From positions 12,774,001-12,838,000 of the forward strand of contig OX387612.1 in assembly GCA_947568835.1 (NCBI GenBank): DNA of 64,000 nucleotides, written 5' to 3'. Below are positions 32,300 through 51,500 of this stretch, in pieces. The stretch is from Protonemura montana (taxonomy: Eukaryota; Arthropoda; Insecta; Plecoptera; Nemouridae). Position numbers and translations under genes: made by a program. How positions within the stretch are numbered: the stretch's first letter is position 1; each line of letters opens with the position of its first letter. The notes under the pieces are model-generated. The model made no database searches. It worked only from the letters and a program-made list of their open reading frames with translations, and was not told where the DNA came from.

Positions 32300-32892
32300 A
32301 TGCCTTGTTGTTTACGTTTAACGAAGAAGCGGAAGCAAAGCTTTCAGATAAAATCAGTTTTTAAGCCTCAAGACGTTGTAGTGAAAAAGAAGCAAAAGTG
32401 GGGTTAAATACGCCTGGTACCAGACGCTCAATAACGCCTTTTTCAAGTTCGTCAAGACAAAAGTTGGAAGGACACTTTGAAGATTCAGAAATCAGTGAGA
32501 ATAGTCCAGACAGTGGTAATGAAATTATCAGCATGGAACTTTTGACGGTTGCTCTGCAGAGCTTCGTTGCTTGTCGCGAGTGCCACGACAAATCCTGCAT
32601 CTCTACAGTGACCAGTGTGCATAATAGTCTTGCATCAAAACTGAAACTTTTTGTGAACGTTGTAAAGCTGAGTTTGCCTTCGATTCATCAGAGAAAAGAG
32701 TAATTGCAGCTGCTGGTTAAGCTTTTTTGGTATGATGTGAATACACGTTTCGTTTATGGTCTACGAAAGATTAGCAAGGAGCGCAAGGCAAGGCAGACTA
32801 GAAGAAACTGCAAGCGGCAGCTTGAGGACATGGAAGATAACTTGGACAACCCTTCTTATCGAGCTGGAATCGCTAGAAAAATGAGAAAGTAA
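32300..32892 (+). pseudogene. Mutator-like transposon protein fragment
   Basis: The translation starts MPCCLRLTKKRKQSF, then, after a frame change, has SRQKLEGHF, IISMELLTVALQ and paired CRECH/CERCK cysteine motifs followed by FAFDSS. YDVNTRFVYGLRKI, a basic stretch and SYRAGIARK close the frame at 32892. The order C..C, C..C, F.SS, DVN.R resembles the N-terminal zinc-binding domain of animal Mutator-like transposases with the middle deleted. It is broken by frameshifts. Family recognition is from memory and moderate. Confidence 0.45.
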
Positions 32893-33604
32893 GATTAAAT
32901 TATTGCTTCAGGCGGTCCAATTTAGTAATTTAGCGGAATTTATTGGTCAGCGAAACGCGTCAAACAAGAAAATACTATGCAAGATCCAAGAAAACTATTG
33001 TATTACTAATAATTATAAGTATGCCTGCTCAAATAAAATAACTTTTTGGTTCTAAACTTTCAGAACATTGAGCTTTTATGGAAAAATAGCAAAAATAGCG
33101 TGCTAAAAATAACCACTGCGATTATCTCGGCTCCCAGTTTTGTTGTATTCACTGTACTTTTACTCAGAGTCTGAAAAGCAGCCTCATCATCCCCTCATTC
33201 ACAGACCTCATTAGATCAGTGCCACATGGCCAATGCAACCATCTTATGACTTTGTGTTTGTTTGATTCTAGCTTGCAGTGAAGTCTGGAAGGACATAGAG
33301 TTGAGCTGTCAACTTCAACTCATCCTACAGCAGTGACTCTTGACAGGTAGGTTTCAATATTTCAAGATGCAATACAAAGTGGAAATATATCATCATGGTT
33401 TGTTGAGGGGGCAAAGAGGGATGTTACTAATGTCGGCGCTGTGTGCCAGGAATATTGATAAGACTTGGCGCTAATCCACCTTGTATTTGTTCTACGTGAT
33501 TTAAAACTCCAATCATACTTTATCTTGCTATCGCAACACCAAGGCTTCCTGCTATGCCATAACATGCCATAACGAACCATGTCATACCATACCATTAGAT
33601 ATAC
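32893..33604. other. No clear gene; SINE tail relic
   Basis: Contains the SINE tail fragment near 33183-33245 and otherwise non-coding sequence leading into the pentanucleotide satellite. Confidence 0.35.
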
Positions 33605-34485
33605 CATACCTTGCCATGCCATGCCATGCCATGCCATGCCATGCCTTGCCTTGCCATGCCATGCCATGCCTTGCCATGCCATGCCATGCCATGCCATGCC
33701 ATGCCATGCCATGCCATGCCATGCCATGCCTTGCCTTGCCTTGCCATGCCATGCCATGCCATGCCATGCCATGCCTTGCCTTGCCATGCCATGCCATGCC
33801 ATGCCATGCCATGCCATGCCTTGCCTCGCCATGCCATGCCATGCCATGCCATGCCATGCCATGCCTTGCCATGCCTTGCCATGCCATGCCATGCCATGCC
33901 TTGCCTTGCCATGCCTTGCCATGCCATGCCATGCCTTGCCTTGCCTTGCCTTGCCTTGCCATGCCATGCCATGCCATGCCATGCCTTGCCATACCATGCC
34001 TTGCCTTGCCATGCCTCGCCATGCCATGTCATGCCTTGCCATGCCATGCCTTGCCATGCCATGCCATGCCTTGCCATGCCATGCCATGCCTTGCCTTGCC
34101 ATGCCATGTCATGCCTTGCCATGCCATGCCATGCCATGCCTTGCCTTGCCATGCCATGCCATGCCATGCCATGCCATGGCATGCCATGCCATGCCATACC
34201 ATACCATGCCATGCCTTGCCATGCCATGCCCTGCCCTGCCATGCCATGCCCTGCCCTGCCATGCCATGCCATGCCTTGCCATGTCTTGCCTTGCCCTGCC
34301 ATGCCATGCCATGCCATGCCATGTCTTGCCTTGCCATGCCATGCCATGCCATACCATGCCTTGCCTTGCCATGCCATGCCATGCCATGCCATGCCATACC
34401 ATGCCATGCCTTGCCATGCCTTGCCATGCCTTGCCATGCCATGCCATGCCATGTCTTGCCTTGCCTTGCCATGCCATGCCTTGCC
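33605..34485. repeat. (CATGC)n / (CTTGC)n pentanucleotide satellite, about 880 bp
   Basis: Almost pure 5-bp units ATGCC and TTGCC with occasional variants. All frames on both strands stay open for 100-335 codons, which is a property of the repeat and not evidence for genes. Confidence 0.97.
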
Positions 34486-34930
34486 AGACGAGGAACTTTT
34501 GACCAATATTTCCCGAGCAATATTTGGTTTTGTTCCACGTGGCTGGTGCTGGTGCTGCTAGAAATGGTTGATCTTACAAGATGCTGTGGTTCTGTATCTT
34601 TAGAGTTTTTAAGCTTAGAGTAAACAATCTAACAATCCTTCCATTGTCTCTGACTAAAGAGATGTTCGCTGGCTTCCATTACATTGCGTCGATCTGTTGA
34701 TTCTTGATGGCCGTTATGATTTGATGGCTTTTTGTCTGCTGTCAGATTTAATAGAGGCTTCTCTTTGGCTTCTCTTTGGCTTCTATTTAACTTCTATTTC
34801 GGTTGATGTTTGTGCGTTGTTTCAAACGGAAACTGGTTTACCGAGGCAAGATCTTGAGTCGCCGCTATTTCCGACTCTCGCCGAGTGCATCGACGTTGAA
34901 TGACGGCGTTGTCGCTTAACTCGATCGCTG

Positions 34931-34958
34931 TGACGTCAGACAGTAGCTGGTGACGTCA
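34931..34958. promoter_or_regulatory. Two CRE palindromes 20 bp apart
   Basis: TGACGTCA occurs at 34931-34938 and 34951-34958 within a duplicated 20-bp unit. A full CRE is a CREB/ATF site. The position, 150-200 bp upstream of the first visible SERCA exon, may be intronic or an alternative promoter. Confidence 0.4.
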
Positions 34959-35111
34959 GACAGTAGACTGATATCTGTACACGCCTTGAGCTCGCGTGTT
35001 GAACGAAGCCTTCTAAACGCCCCTCCCCTTCTAGACACTGAATCTAGGGTCCCTAGCAGAACAAACTCTTATTACACTTGGTACTTCATTCACTTGTTTC
35101 TTTTGTTTCAG

Positions 35112-41321
<6,210 letters not shown>

Positions 41322-42968
41322 GCCCCCTGGATACCCACAACCAAGCACCTACTTAACCTCCAGCCCAACAAACTCTAGGAGTTCACTTAAATTCTTAGAG
41401 AAGTGCCTTTTGTTTTGTATGCGAGGTGTTATTTTTATATAGAAAGGAAGCGGTTCTTTTTTTAGCAGTTAGTACGTTCCGGCAGAGGATTCCTCGGCCC
41501 AATATTACTCGCCGGACAATAATTTTACACGAAAGTGATTCCCGCAACGTGGGGGTTGGCGCCACTGGGTGATAATCGTAGTAGCGTACTTGTATACATT
41601 CATTACACACAAACAAAATATGTTAGTAACGAGTATTTATTATTTAACTTAGTGCAGGAACGTAAGCGGAGACTCACTCACCTTTCCACTAGTAATTTGC
41701 CGGGCAAAATGTGCATTCATTAACCTCTTTTCTATTTATTCACACACTAGATATTAGCTACACAGAGATTAGGCTAGCGTGGGCTGGCAACAGAAAGTCC
41801 TGCGTCTTCCCTAACAAAGCTCCTGATAAAAGAACCCCTGATCCTGGTCCTGGTCCAGACCCCTCGGTTCCCGGTAGAAACGCCGAAGTTTTCAGTGGAC
41901 AATTGACGAAAAGTCGTAAGTACTGGCTTGGCCTCGTGGCGTGCTGTTGGTTTGCCTAGCAGACATTTCTCAACCAGATTTCATGAATTGTTGCTTTCAA
42001 TCTCCTTTTGTCTACCAAAAGTATGTAATATTTGACTGACATCAGGAGTTAAATCAATGAATTATTTAGACAAGGACAAGAGTGTACATAAACCTACAAA
42101 CTAATAATGTATTGTTCAATTTTTTTCACTTGTCTGACATTGCTGTTTACAAAATAAGACAGTGGATTGCTAATTTAATAAAAACATGAGAGTTTTACGA
42201 GGAATGCACCGAGTGTTGTTTGCCGGGTTTGCTTTTCACGTGTGCAGTGGAGTGAGCTTGCCTGGGTTTTATCCGACCATGAACTTGAATGCCAGCGAGC
42301 AGCGTGGTTGCCAGTGGTTGGGATGTCTTCCTCCCCGCTTTCTTTCAGCTTCAAGCTTCTTACAAGTATTTCACATAAATTACACCTCTAATGATATATT
42401 TAATGATATATTTGATGATATGTTTGCCAGTAGCAATAGACAAGCAAATGGAGTGAAAACTCATGACATTCCATTGATACATTATCTTATTAACATTGAA
42501 AGACAATTTTTGAGTTGAATTTAACCGTTGTGTTTTAAATGGAGTTTGACTTTCAAGTCATGTCTCGTGTTCCTCACTGACCGAGGTACATTCCTGTTTT
42601 TGAGTGAGTTTTAGGTTTGGCTTTGTGCAATTGTGAATACTTGCAAGTGAGGCCATGCGTTTGAGTTTGCAATCAGCTGGGACCATCTAATTACTCAGGT
42701 AATGTACGTGTAAAGACTGCTTAACTTTATTCATTTACATCTTTGCAATACAATGCTATGCAACTTTTCTTGACATTTGGGAGCTTGGACTTGCCAATAC
42801 AACTTGTTATTTGTTATGGGTCCTTGAAGCAAAGCTTTGTGAAAATTGCCTTGGTCATGGGTAAGATCTTGCAATTACAGAGCTTTACATTTCTAGAGAT
42901 CTTCTTTGTTTCACTTGTAAAGTAACAATATTTTCCGATAAGTTTCCGACAGTTGAACATTACTTTAC
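41322..42968. other. SERCA 3' UTR and intergenic sequence
   Basis: No further coding exon recognised. The frame 42186-42518 has no domain or splice support and probably belongs to the UTR or spacer. Confidence 0.4.
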
Positions 42969-45402
42969 CTGAAGACCTGCAGCTTGCATCTGAAACTCAG
43001 CACATTTAGTTTGGTAATCCTGTTGCTCCCGGAGAAGTCTGACATGTAATCCTGCAATTTCATTGGCTTGTGTGTTTCTATCATTAGAAACCATCTCCAG
43101 CTGCTGGTGCATTTCTTCAAGAGCATTTTGTGTGCACTTTTCCTTGCAGACACTTTCTGCTAGTAGTTGATCTAAATGCAGAAATAGAAGACTAACTTGT
43201 GTGGGCTGCAACATTCTGATAGGTAGGATTGAAGTACTTTTAGAAGTACTTTTACAGACAGATTCAGTGTAATTCAACAATAATCGATTATCTATACAAA
43301 CCAGTGAGTTTCAATTTCATTTCTAATATTTTGCAACTTTCTTCTTTATCACTGAACAATAGCTGCCACTTCATGTTTACTTGGCTGAGCTGATTTTGCT
43401 TTTCTTCCAGATTCACTTTAGAATCTTTACATTGTATTTTTAGCTTCTTGATATAATCCTGGTTTCCTTGGTTTTTTTTCTCCAATTTACTTTGTGTAGC
43501 TCTCACCAACTTGATCAGCTGAGTGTTTTGAATACTGATCTCCTTGTAGTTGACTTGGAGGTTGGTAAGATTATGGTAAGATCTTCAACGATGGCATCAG
43601 CCCAACTTCCCATACAATGCCACTGCGTTGTTTGTATTATTTCCTTCGACGCCACCTTCCTGTGATTATTACTGTCATTTTAATTGGGGTACAATCAAAT
43701 TTGTATGCTCTTGCTAAAGTATTTTCTAACTGTAAACTACCTCAAATATCTAATGCAAAGTGTCGTAGAATTGTAGTTGGTCTTTACGCGCTACCCAAAG
43801 ATATTAGTATTTAACTTGGCACTAATAAAATGTTGTTAATTGTTTGAGTTGATCATACACAGATGATAGAAACATAGTCAGTAAAACATATAAACAAGTC
43901 AATGCAACAAAATGAAAATAGAAATAGGTAAGTATATGAACCAGTTGCTGGAGTTGAAGTAATAATTACAAATAATAAACACTTTGTGTTTTCCAATCTG
44001 AAGCTCTATTCTCATTCTTGAATTAAAGGAATCGGAATTTTATTTCTTGAAGTGTGGAATCAGAACTTTTATTTGAAATAATATGCGCAGTCATAAAACA
44101 CAAGAAGGTTTTGCTTATAGGTAAAAACATGTTTGTAAATAAGTATTTATTGTACCTCTGGGCAGCAACTGAAGATTCTCTGTCGATATGACAAGTATTT
44201 TCTATCCACGTGATTAGTTTCTTCATGAGTGCTTCATTCATCTGACAGCTTTCACATGAAGCCAAGGAAATCAAATCTGTTTGACTAATTCTGGAAACAA
44301 CTGTGTGGGAAATGTTGGTTGTTTTGATATTCGAATCAGTATCTTGGTGCTTGCCATTCATTTCAAACATTTTCCTCTGAGAAACCTGCATAAAAGATAT
44401 ATTATTTTCATCATCAGGAGGTTATCTGCATTTAAAAGTAACATTACAACATTACAGAATGATATTCAAGAGTTGTAATCATTCCAAACCATGCAATCGA
44501 TCATGCTCTTCTGCAAAGATTGCATTCTCGACCAGAATATGTTTAGTAGACCTCCAAGTGAGAGCTGTTGTGGACGGATCACATTTTTAGCCGCATACAA
44601 ATTGGTCGAGGGATTTGAAAAATTGTCCACAAATTTTATCAGTAAATTCAGAATCAATAAAAGTCTGAAAAAAAAAACAGAACGAGGTAAAAGTGATGTT
44701 CACATTTAATAGCACAGAACAATAATCGCTCTTTTGTGCCAGTTTTGTCGCCTTCCGAAATGCACCGCTTCAGTAAAATCTATCTGGTAGACTCAGTAAC
44801 TCCTGGAAACTTCTTTGCTGTGACTTTAAGATTCTGAACACCCAATAAAGTATGTTGTTGTGGTATCAGAATAGATTCAGTAAGATTCCCATAATAATAA
44901 GATGCCCAGTACGTATAGTAATTATTTTAGTACAAGACTCAACCTATATTTCAGTGTGCTGCAGGCAACTTTTAGTTGTTGATGTGAATTCCATGGTTGA
45001 AGGTAGAATGTACGTATTAGATTCTGAATTTTAATTCAGTTGGTAGGGTCATATACGCTAACTCATGCTCACATCCGAATAAAAAATATAGCCAGCTGAA
45101 TTCTAAAATAATTTTTCCCAAATTCTATTCAAAATACCAGAATTATTTGGTTGGATTTCGGTACAATAGTTAAGTTACCTGTCATAGATGCATTCTAAAA
45201 GATTGATGTAGTATTCACCAGCAGATCCATTGAGCTTGTTAAAAATAGACAAGACATCTACAGATTGTGACTGCTTGGAAGGATATCTCCAAGACTTGCA
45301 GTCAATCTTGCCCATCCACGAAGACAATGTAATCGAGATATTGACTACTTCTTTCAGATCCCACACCATGGCACGAATCAAGTTTTCATTTAATTGTGCC
45401 AT
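42969..45402 (-). CDS. Coiled-coil protein gene, CCDC157-like
   Basis: Exons on the minus strand: 45179-45402 (MAQLNENLIRAMVWDL... ending LLECIYD), 44490-44664 (RLLLILNLLIKFVDNF), 44156-44385 (TDLISLASCESCQMNEALMK), about 43302-43545 and 42969-43171. Junctions 1-2, 2-3 and 4-5 are in phase with GT-AG sites. The start of exon 4 is unclear: a CTTACCA duplication near 43575 disturbs the frame. The N-terminal part, with WxYP..., IYDRLLLIL, and a CxxC segment followed by long coiled coils (KLEKKNQGNQDYIKKLK; EEMHQQLEMVSND), matches my memory of CCDC157 proteins, whose role is poorly known. The 3' end is not seen. Any other long coiled-coil protein remains possible. Confidence 0.55.
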
Positions 45403-45538
45403 CGTTTAAAAATTAAGAGTAAATGAGTAAATCATTCCCTTAGTCAGGAGCACTGACATATTTAGCGCAAAAGTTGAAAATCATCGATGGGCGCCAGATC
45501 CATCGGCTCTGACTTTCATCGACTCTGGCTTGCCTGTC
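45403..45538. promoter_or_regulatory. Shared divergent promoter region
   Basis: 136 bp separate the minus-strand ATG at 45402 from the plus-strand ATG at 45539, so both 5' UTRs and core promoters must lie here or overlap the first exons. It contains ATCGATGG-type palindromic sequence and no TATA box that I can see. Confidence 0.5.
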
Positions 45539-48500
45539 ATGGAAGAATCTGTGGTTAGTAGTGTGACTAGCGCGGGCAAAATCGAGCAATTTGTTAATGA
45601 AATATTACTGTGCAGTTCTCAATATGGAAATAGCTCTAGTATTTCGTTCACGGCAGTCAATTTGATTGGAAAACCAAGAGTTTTTCCACGTTATGGCGAC
45701 TCTCACGAAGCATATTCTCCTGTAAGTTGTCGGACCAAGCAGTCGCCGAAATTTGATGAAGCCTTCCAACAACGCTAATCTTGTTAAGTATGCTTAAAGA
45801 GTCTATCTTCTAGAGGACTTATGGCCCGTGGTGGGATATGGCGCCTTCCGCGAGCAAACCCATTCAAACGCAAAACTTGGCTCGAATCCAAGCGAAGGAT
45901 TTTGTAGGTAAGCAACAAAGACTTAAGCAACTTAACCTCAATGTAGTCCATGTGCTACAAGTGTCAGAAGAAGTAATTGTAGTTAAATTCATGTAGTTAT
46001 TTCATTGTTTACTGGTATATTTATCCATTTATCTGCTGTAGATGGGTATCTGTATCTGATGTTGGTACCCAAATGTTATGTAAGTGTTTGTAAATAAGTA
46101 AATATTGTTGTTTGTTAGTGGTCAGCTTAGAGTTGGCTGTATTCCCGAGTGAAGTCAGTGTCTACGAGACATACAACCCAGGCAGCGTTGTAAGAATCTG
46201 GGCGTGTCCTTACGCTGCTAACATCTCGCAAGACATTCGCTGGCGTTTGCTTTACGAGGGGGAACCACATTCCACGGAGAAACAATCTCGCATCTTTTCT
46301 CCACCGCTCAGAAACATTCCATTTCCCACAAGGTAGAACAAATGACCACCAAATACACTAAAATCATCTAAAAAAACTAGTGTCTAAGTAGCTCAATAGG
46401 TTAGAGCAACACCCGCGACAGGTGGAGATCGGGGTCCAAGTAGCTCAATAGGTTAGAGCAACACCCGCGACAGGGGGAGATCGGGGTTCAAGTAGCTCAA
46501 TAGGTTAGAGCAACACCCGCGACAGGTGGAGATCCGGGTCCAAGTAGCTTAATTGGTTAGAGCAACACCCGCGACAGGGGGAGATCGGGGTCCAAGTAGC
46601 TCAATAGGTTAGAGCAACACCCGCGACAGGTGGAGATCGGGGTCCAAGTAGCTCAATTGGTTAGAGCAACACCCGCGACAGGTGGAGATCGGGGTCCAAG
46701 TAGCTCAATAGGTTAGAGCAACACCCGCGACAGGTGGAGATCGGGGTCCAAGTAGCTTAATTGGTTAGAGCAACACCCGCGACAGGGGGAGATCGGGGTC
46801 CAAGTAGCTCAATAGGTTAGAGCAACACCCGCGACAGGTGGAGATCGGGGTCCAAGTAGCTCAATTGGTTAGAGCAACACCCGCGACAGGTGGAGATCGG
46901 GGTCCAAGTAGCTCAATAGGTTAGAGCAACACCCGCGACAGGTGGAGATCGGGGTCCAAGTAGCTCAATTGGTTAGAGCAACACCCGTGACAGGTGGAGA
47001 TCGGGGTTCGAGTAGCTCAATTGGTTAGAGCAACACCCGTGACAGGTGGAGATCGGGGTTCGAGTAGCTCAATTGGTTAGAGCAACACCCGCGACAGATG
47101 GAGATCGGGGTCCAATTTAGCTTCATTTACTAAAAAAATTACTAGGTTAAGCAAGTTCTCGTAGGGTTTTATTATTATGTCGATAGCATAGGAGTCGTGC
47201 ATTAAAATCTGATAAGTGTTGTTGTATGGATGTAAATTGAGACGCGGGATGCGCACTCGCAAGTCGCGGTTAGCGATTTTCATTTACTACCTCTTGCCAA
47301 TGAATTGCGTCAGCCAGTGGAGTGGCGTGCGGAACTTTTGCTCTCGGGTGCAGGCATGGGAGAAGCCGCGAGGTCTATGGAGTACGTGGTCTCGGCGTTT
47401 CGCGAGGGTTTTGATTCGGCCAGAAGCCTGTTGTATTTTTTAGTTTTTTTTCGCGTAGCTGGGCTTCACTCAAGTGGGATGGGGACGAATTGTGCGATGC
47501 ACATAATGCATACAATCTTCTAGCTATGTGCGTCGAGCCATCTGTATAATATATCTGTTAGGCATCAATAAGGGTGACAAGTGTTCTGGCATCGGTTTGC
47601 GCGATGCACATAATGCATACAATCTTCTAGCCATGTGCGTCGAGCCATCTGTATAATATATCTGTTAGGCATCAATAAGGGTGACAAGTATTCTGGCATC
47701 GGTTTGTGCGATGCACATAATGCATACAATCTTCTAGCCATGTGCGTCGAGCTATCTGTATAATATATCTGTTAGGCATCAATAAGGGTGACAAGTATTC
47801 TGGCATCGGTTTGCGCGATGCACATAATGCATACAATCTTCGAGGCACGCGCGTCTGTTTAATATCCGATAGTTTTGTAAGGGTGACAAGTGTTCTGGCA
47901 TCGGTTGAAAGGCGACTGGTTAGCCACATGCTTCGCAGGAATGTGTCGATGTTCGCAGTGAGGTCCAGTCCCCATGATCCTTTCCAAAGTGCCTCTCCCA
48001 ATTAGTTATTGTTCTTTAAATGTACAATAGAATAAATTCGAGCAAATGATTGGCCGAGGAAGTCACGAGGTGTAATCTGGAGAGGGAGCGTGAGGAACGC
48101 CAGCGGAAGAACAAGGGAGGAACGGGAGAAGGCCCGAGACCGGGAACGTGAGAAGGCTGATCAGAGGAGACGAGAGAGTACACCGGTACCAGTACACCAA
48201 GTCAGCGGAGGTACGACGCCTGGAGTGGCGACGCTGTCTCGAGCTACGAATCCTGAGCCACGACGTCGCCTGATACCACGACGTCGCCCGAGTTGCGACG
48301 CGGCCTCGATCCACGCCGCCTGTTTGATTGCGCCCGGAGTTGCGACGCGAACCCGAGCCACGACGCCTGAGTCGCGATCCTCATTAGTCACACGACGCCT
48401 GTTCGACGAGTCAACGCGAACGTCGTCGCCTGATCGACGGAGAAACACGGCTACCTCGGCGATCAAATTCAAGTAATCTTCATAATTTTATTCTGGCCAA

Positions 48501-51500
48501 TGACAGCTAGCTAGGGACTTAGGGATTTTTTATCTTATCACTCTTATAGTAAATTGTTAGTTTGTAATTAGGATTATTTTCATATTACCTTTCATGTACC
48601 TATCAGAGATGTCGTGCATTGAGAGTAAATTGTTATTTCTTAAGAGTGTTTTATATTAGGCTAACTTTGTACCCCGCACCCTACCCTTTCGTAGGACGAC
48701 ATTGCGTGCGTCGACGTACACTTGCGAGCATCGAGACGTTTAGAGGTATTTACAGGGTCTCACCTTACAGTACATAGTCCAGTTTGTTAAGTGCTACTTT
48801 GGCACCGCCACCGGGAGCTTTAGACAGTTCCGAGTGGAGATCTTGTATTATCTGAAGCGATGTCGTCAAAGGTTCTCAAATCGTCTCTAGCAATTTTATT
48901 TTTCCAGGAATGGTACCAAAATTGGATTTAATATATATCAGATCGCTAACTATTGATTTGGATGTGAATAATTTCTGAAGGGTTTTTATGCTTGCCGCCT
49001 CTTCTGGATCAAACGACACTATCACTGATTTGACCTCCTCAAAGTGGTCACAATAGAATATAGCTGCCTCAATCCACGATCCCCAACGAGTGATGATAGG
49101 TTCAGGTGGCAGCGGAACTCCAGGTAGCAAATTTCGATAAGTATTTATCCTCGATGGAGCTTTAGAAAAAACTTTCTTGGTACATGATATTAGGGTGTTG
49201 ACTTCATCATAGCTTGTTGAGAAGAAGCTGGTTGAGTCGGTATTATGGCTTTGAAAATCAAGTTTCCCCAAAAATGTTTGTATGGTTAGAGAAAAAATCA
49301 TCAAAAAGGCAGCTGTGTTGATTTTTAATTTGCAATTTTATCTGTATGGCATAAAAGATAAAATAAATTAAAAAGCTGATATTTAAAATATCTTGCATAG
49401 ACTTTTTTACAATACGACACTGATTTAAACTTTATTAACATCCCCAGTTTTGATAAATTAGCACCTCTTGTGGTGTGAAATCCACACGAGTTCACGGGCA
49501 ATGAAGCAACAAAACAGCTGATTTCACTTCCAAGGCAAGCGTCAGTAAGTTCAAACCTCTGTTCAAACGTAGCTTCTAATTGGCGGTACTATATTCCTAC
49601 CCTGCTGGATCCATTGCCTCTGACCAAGAATTATGCTGCAATGCGTATGTAAAATTGTGTACTATTCAAATATGCTCCATTTTTCGTCTGGATTTATCGC
49701 CCTGACCGATATTCCTGCTGCATTTCTTATGCAAAGTAGTGCAACCTGTTGACGGCACGTTGGCATTTTATCGTGTGTTTATTCGATAGGTAAGACGTTT
49801 ATTTGTCTAATTAATGGCTTGAGAGGATCTAGAAGGTGTAAATGTGGGGAAATGTAGTGTTGGAAGTAGAAAGAGGACGAAAAATAATTCTACCAGGACA
49901 CGAGAGAAGAAACAAAGGTACGTACTTCTTCTGCGCATTTTGTGGTTATGTTCTACTTGATTCAATGCACGAAACTTGTTTCACATGCTGATTTCACCAT
50001 GATATTCATACCGATATTGATATTCATATTCATGATATATCCATACCGCCGCACGGATAATCCTGGTCGGATTGCTTTTTTGTTGGTATATTTGGATTCC
50101 TTGTTCAATTTTGAGTCGATATGGGTCGGGAGACTTGTGCCGTGACGTCTTATTTGGATGTAGTTGTTTTTGTGCCTAAATGATCATGTTTGTCAAAATG
50201 TTCTAACATTTGCTGAAATTGCTTTGAATATCTCGGAATGAGTGTGATTGGACTGTGTCATGCCAGTCGAGCCAAGCTAGCAAACCAATGTACATATTCT
50301 ATTTCTGATTTCAATTCCTTTCTCATAGCATCACTGTCTCCTCATTTCTACGCTTTTAACCCACATTTACCGTTGGTCAGCAAACCCAACCCTTCTTCAA
50401 TATACCAGCCTCACATTCCTACAGTATGCGTCAAACCACCTCCACTGACCTTCAGCACGTGCAACTTCCCTCTGTACCATCCCTCTGTTCCTCTAGCAAG
50501 TGAGCGGTCACTTCTTTTAGCTTCATTGTAAAGTTCAAGTGTAAATTACGTTAGTAATTCAAGTTCAATCTTCCAGTTCTTTCTATTTTCTTCGTCTTTA
50601 CTAGATATTATTTTGTTAGCAATATTAAAGAGCAATGTGTGTGGTTATCCACTAGAGAATTGTAAGTAGTACCGTCTAGATCATATTGTTTCTATAATTA
50701 AATTCAAATCATCATTTCAATCCTAAATTTGTGTCTCTTGTTCATTCATTCAGTCAATCTTGCCGATTTCAATTTCCATTGCACTCAGGAAACCAAGGCT
50801 CACGCTTTGGCGAATTCACACTTTCTGAAGAGCGCGTACCGAATTTCCATAATGGCAATAAGCCCCTGTTAAGCCCCTGTTAGGCCTCTGTTAGGCCTCT
50901 GTTAGGCAGGGCTGGTGGCAGCGACCCGACAATCTTGTCAGCTCAGATGTTCCATGTCTGTGATGACCATTTTGTCCCATACACTCTAATTATTCACCAC
51001 CTGACCGCATTAGTGGGCCACGATCTAGTGGCTACACGACAGACTGTATCTTTTACAAACTATACTCAACTAATTTTGCCATGAGAAATTTAGAAATGTA
51101 TTTTTCTGAGCTGCATTTTGAATACTTTGTGATATTGTCACAACCCAATCTTTGACCTGCCCTTGAAGGATCACACACTGGCCTAGTCAGGGGCCTAATA
51201 GATCTTAATTAATCATCTTCTTTATTGATTGATTTATTTACAGGTCGCTGTTGGATTCATTCATGAAACAGAGAACAAGGATCAGTGACTTCTTCTCAAG
51301 CTCGGCCTCCTCCGTTCTCTGTCACCAACTCATACCGTGATGTCATGCAATGCATGTTCTTCTGGTGAAGTATCTTTTTCCTATTGTGACACTTTGAGGG
51401 TGATTTGAAAGCGTTTTTTTGGTGAAATATTGATAATTGTGTTTGCATCGTGGCTGGCGATGCGATTTAAAGCCATGTCTGACAGCTCGATTGTTATTTA

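Noticed and set aside
33362-34623. Long ORFs of HAMPC / HGMAW type on both strands
   Set aside because: They are produced by the stop-free pentanucleotide satellite; every frame is open and composition is purely periodic.
42186-42518. 110-aa ORF downstream of SERCA
   Set aside because: No domain, no splice signals, and likely 3' UTR or spacer.
46382-47114. CRISPR-like array
   Set aside because: Units are contiguous 52-bp tRNA fragments without unique spacers, in an animal genome.
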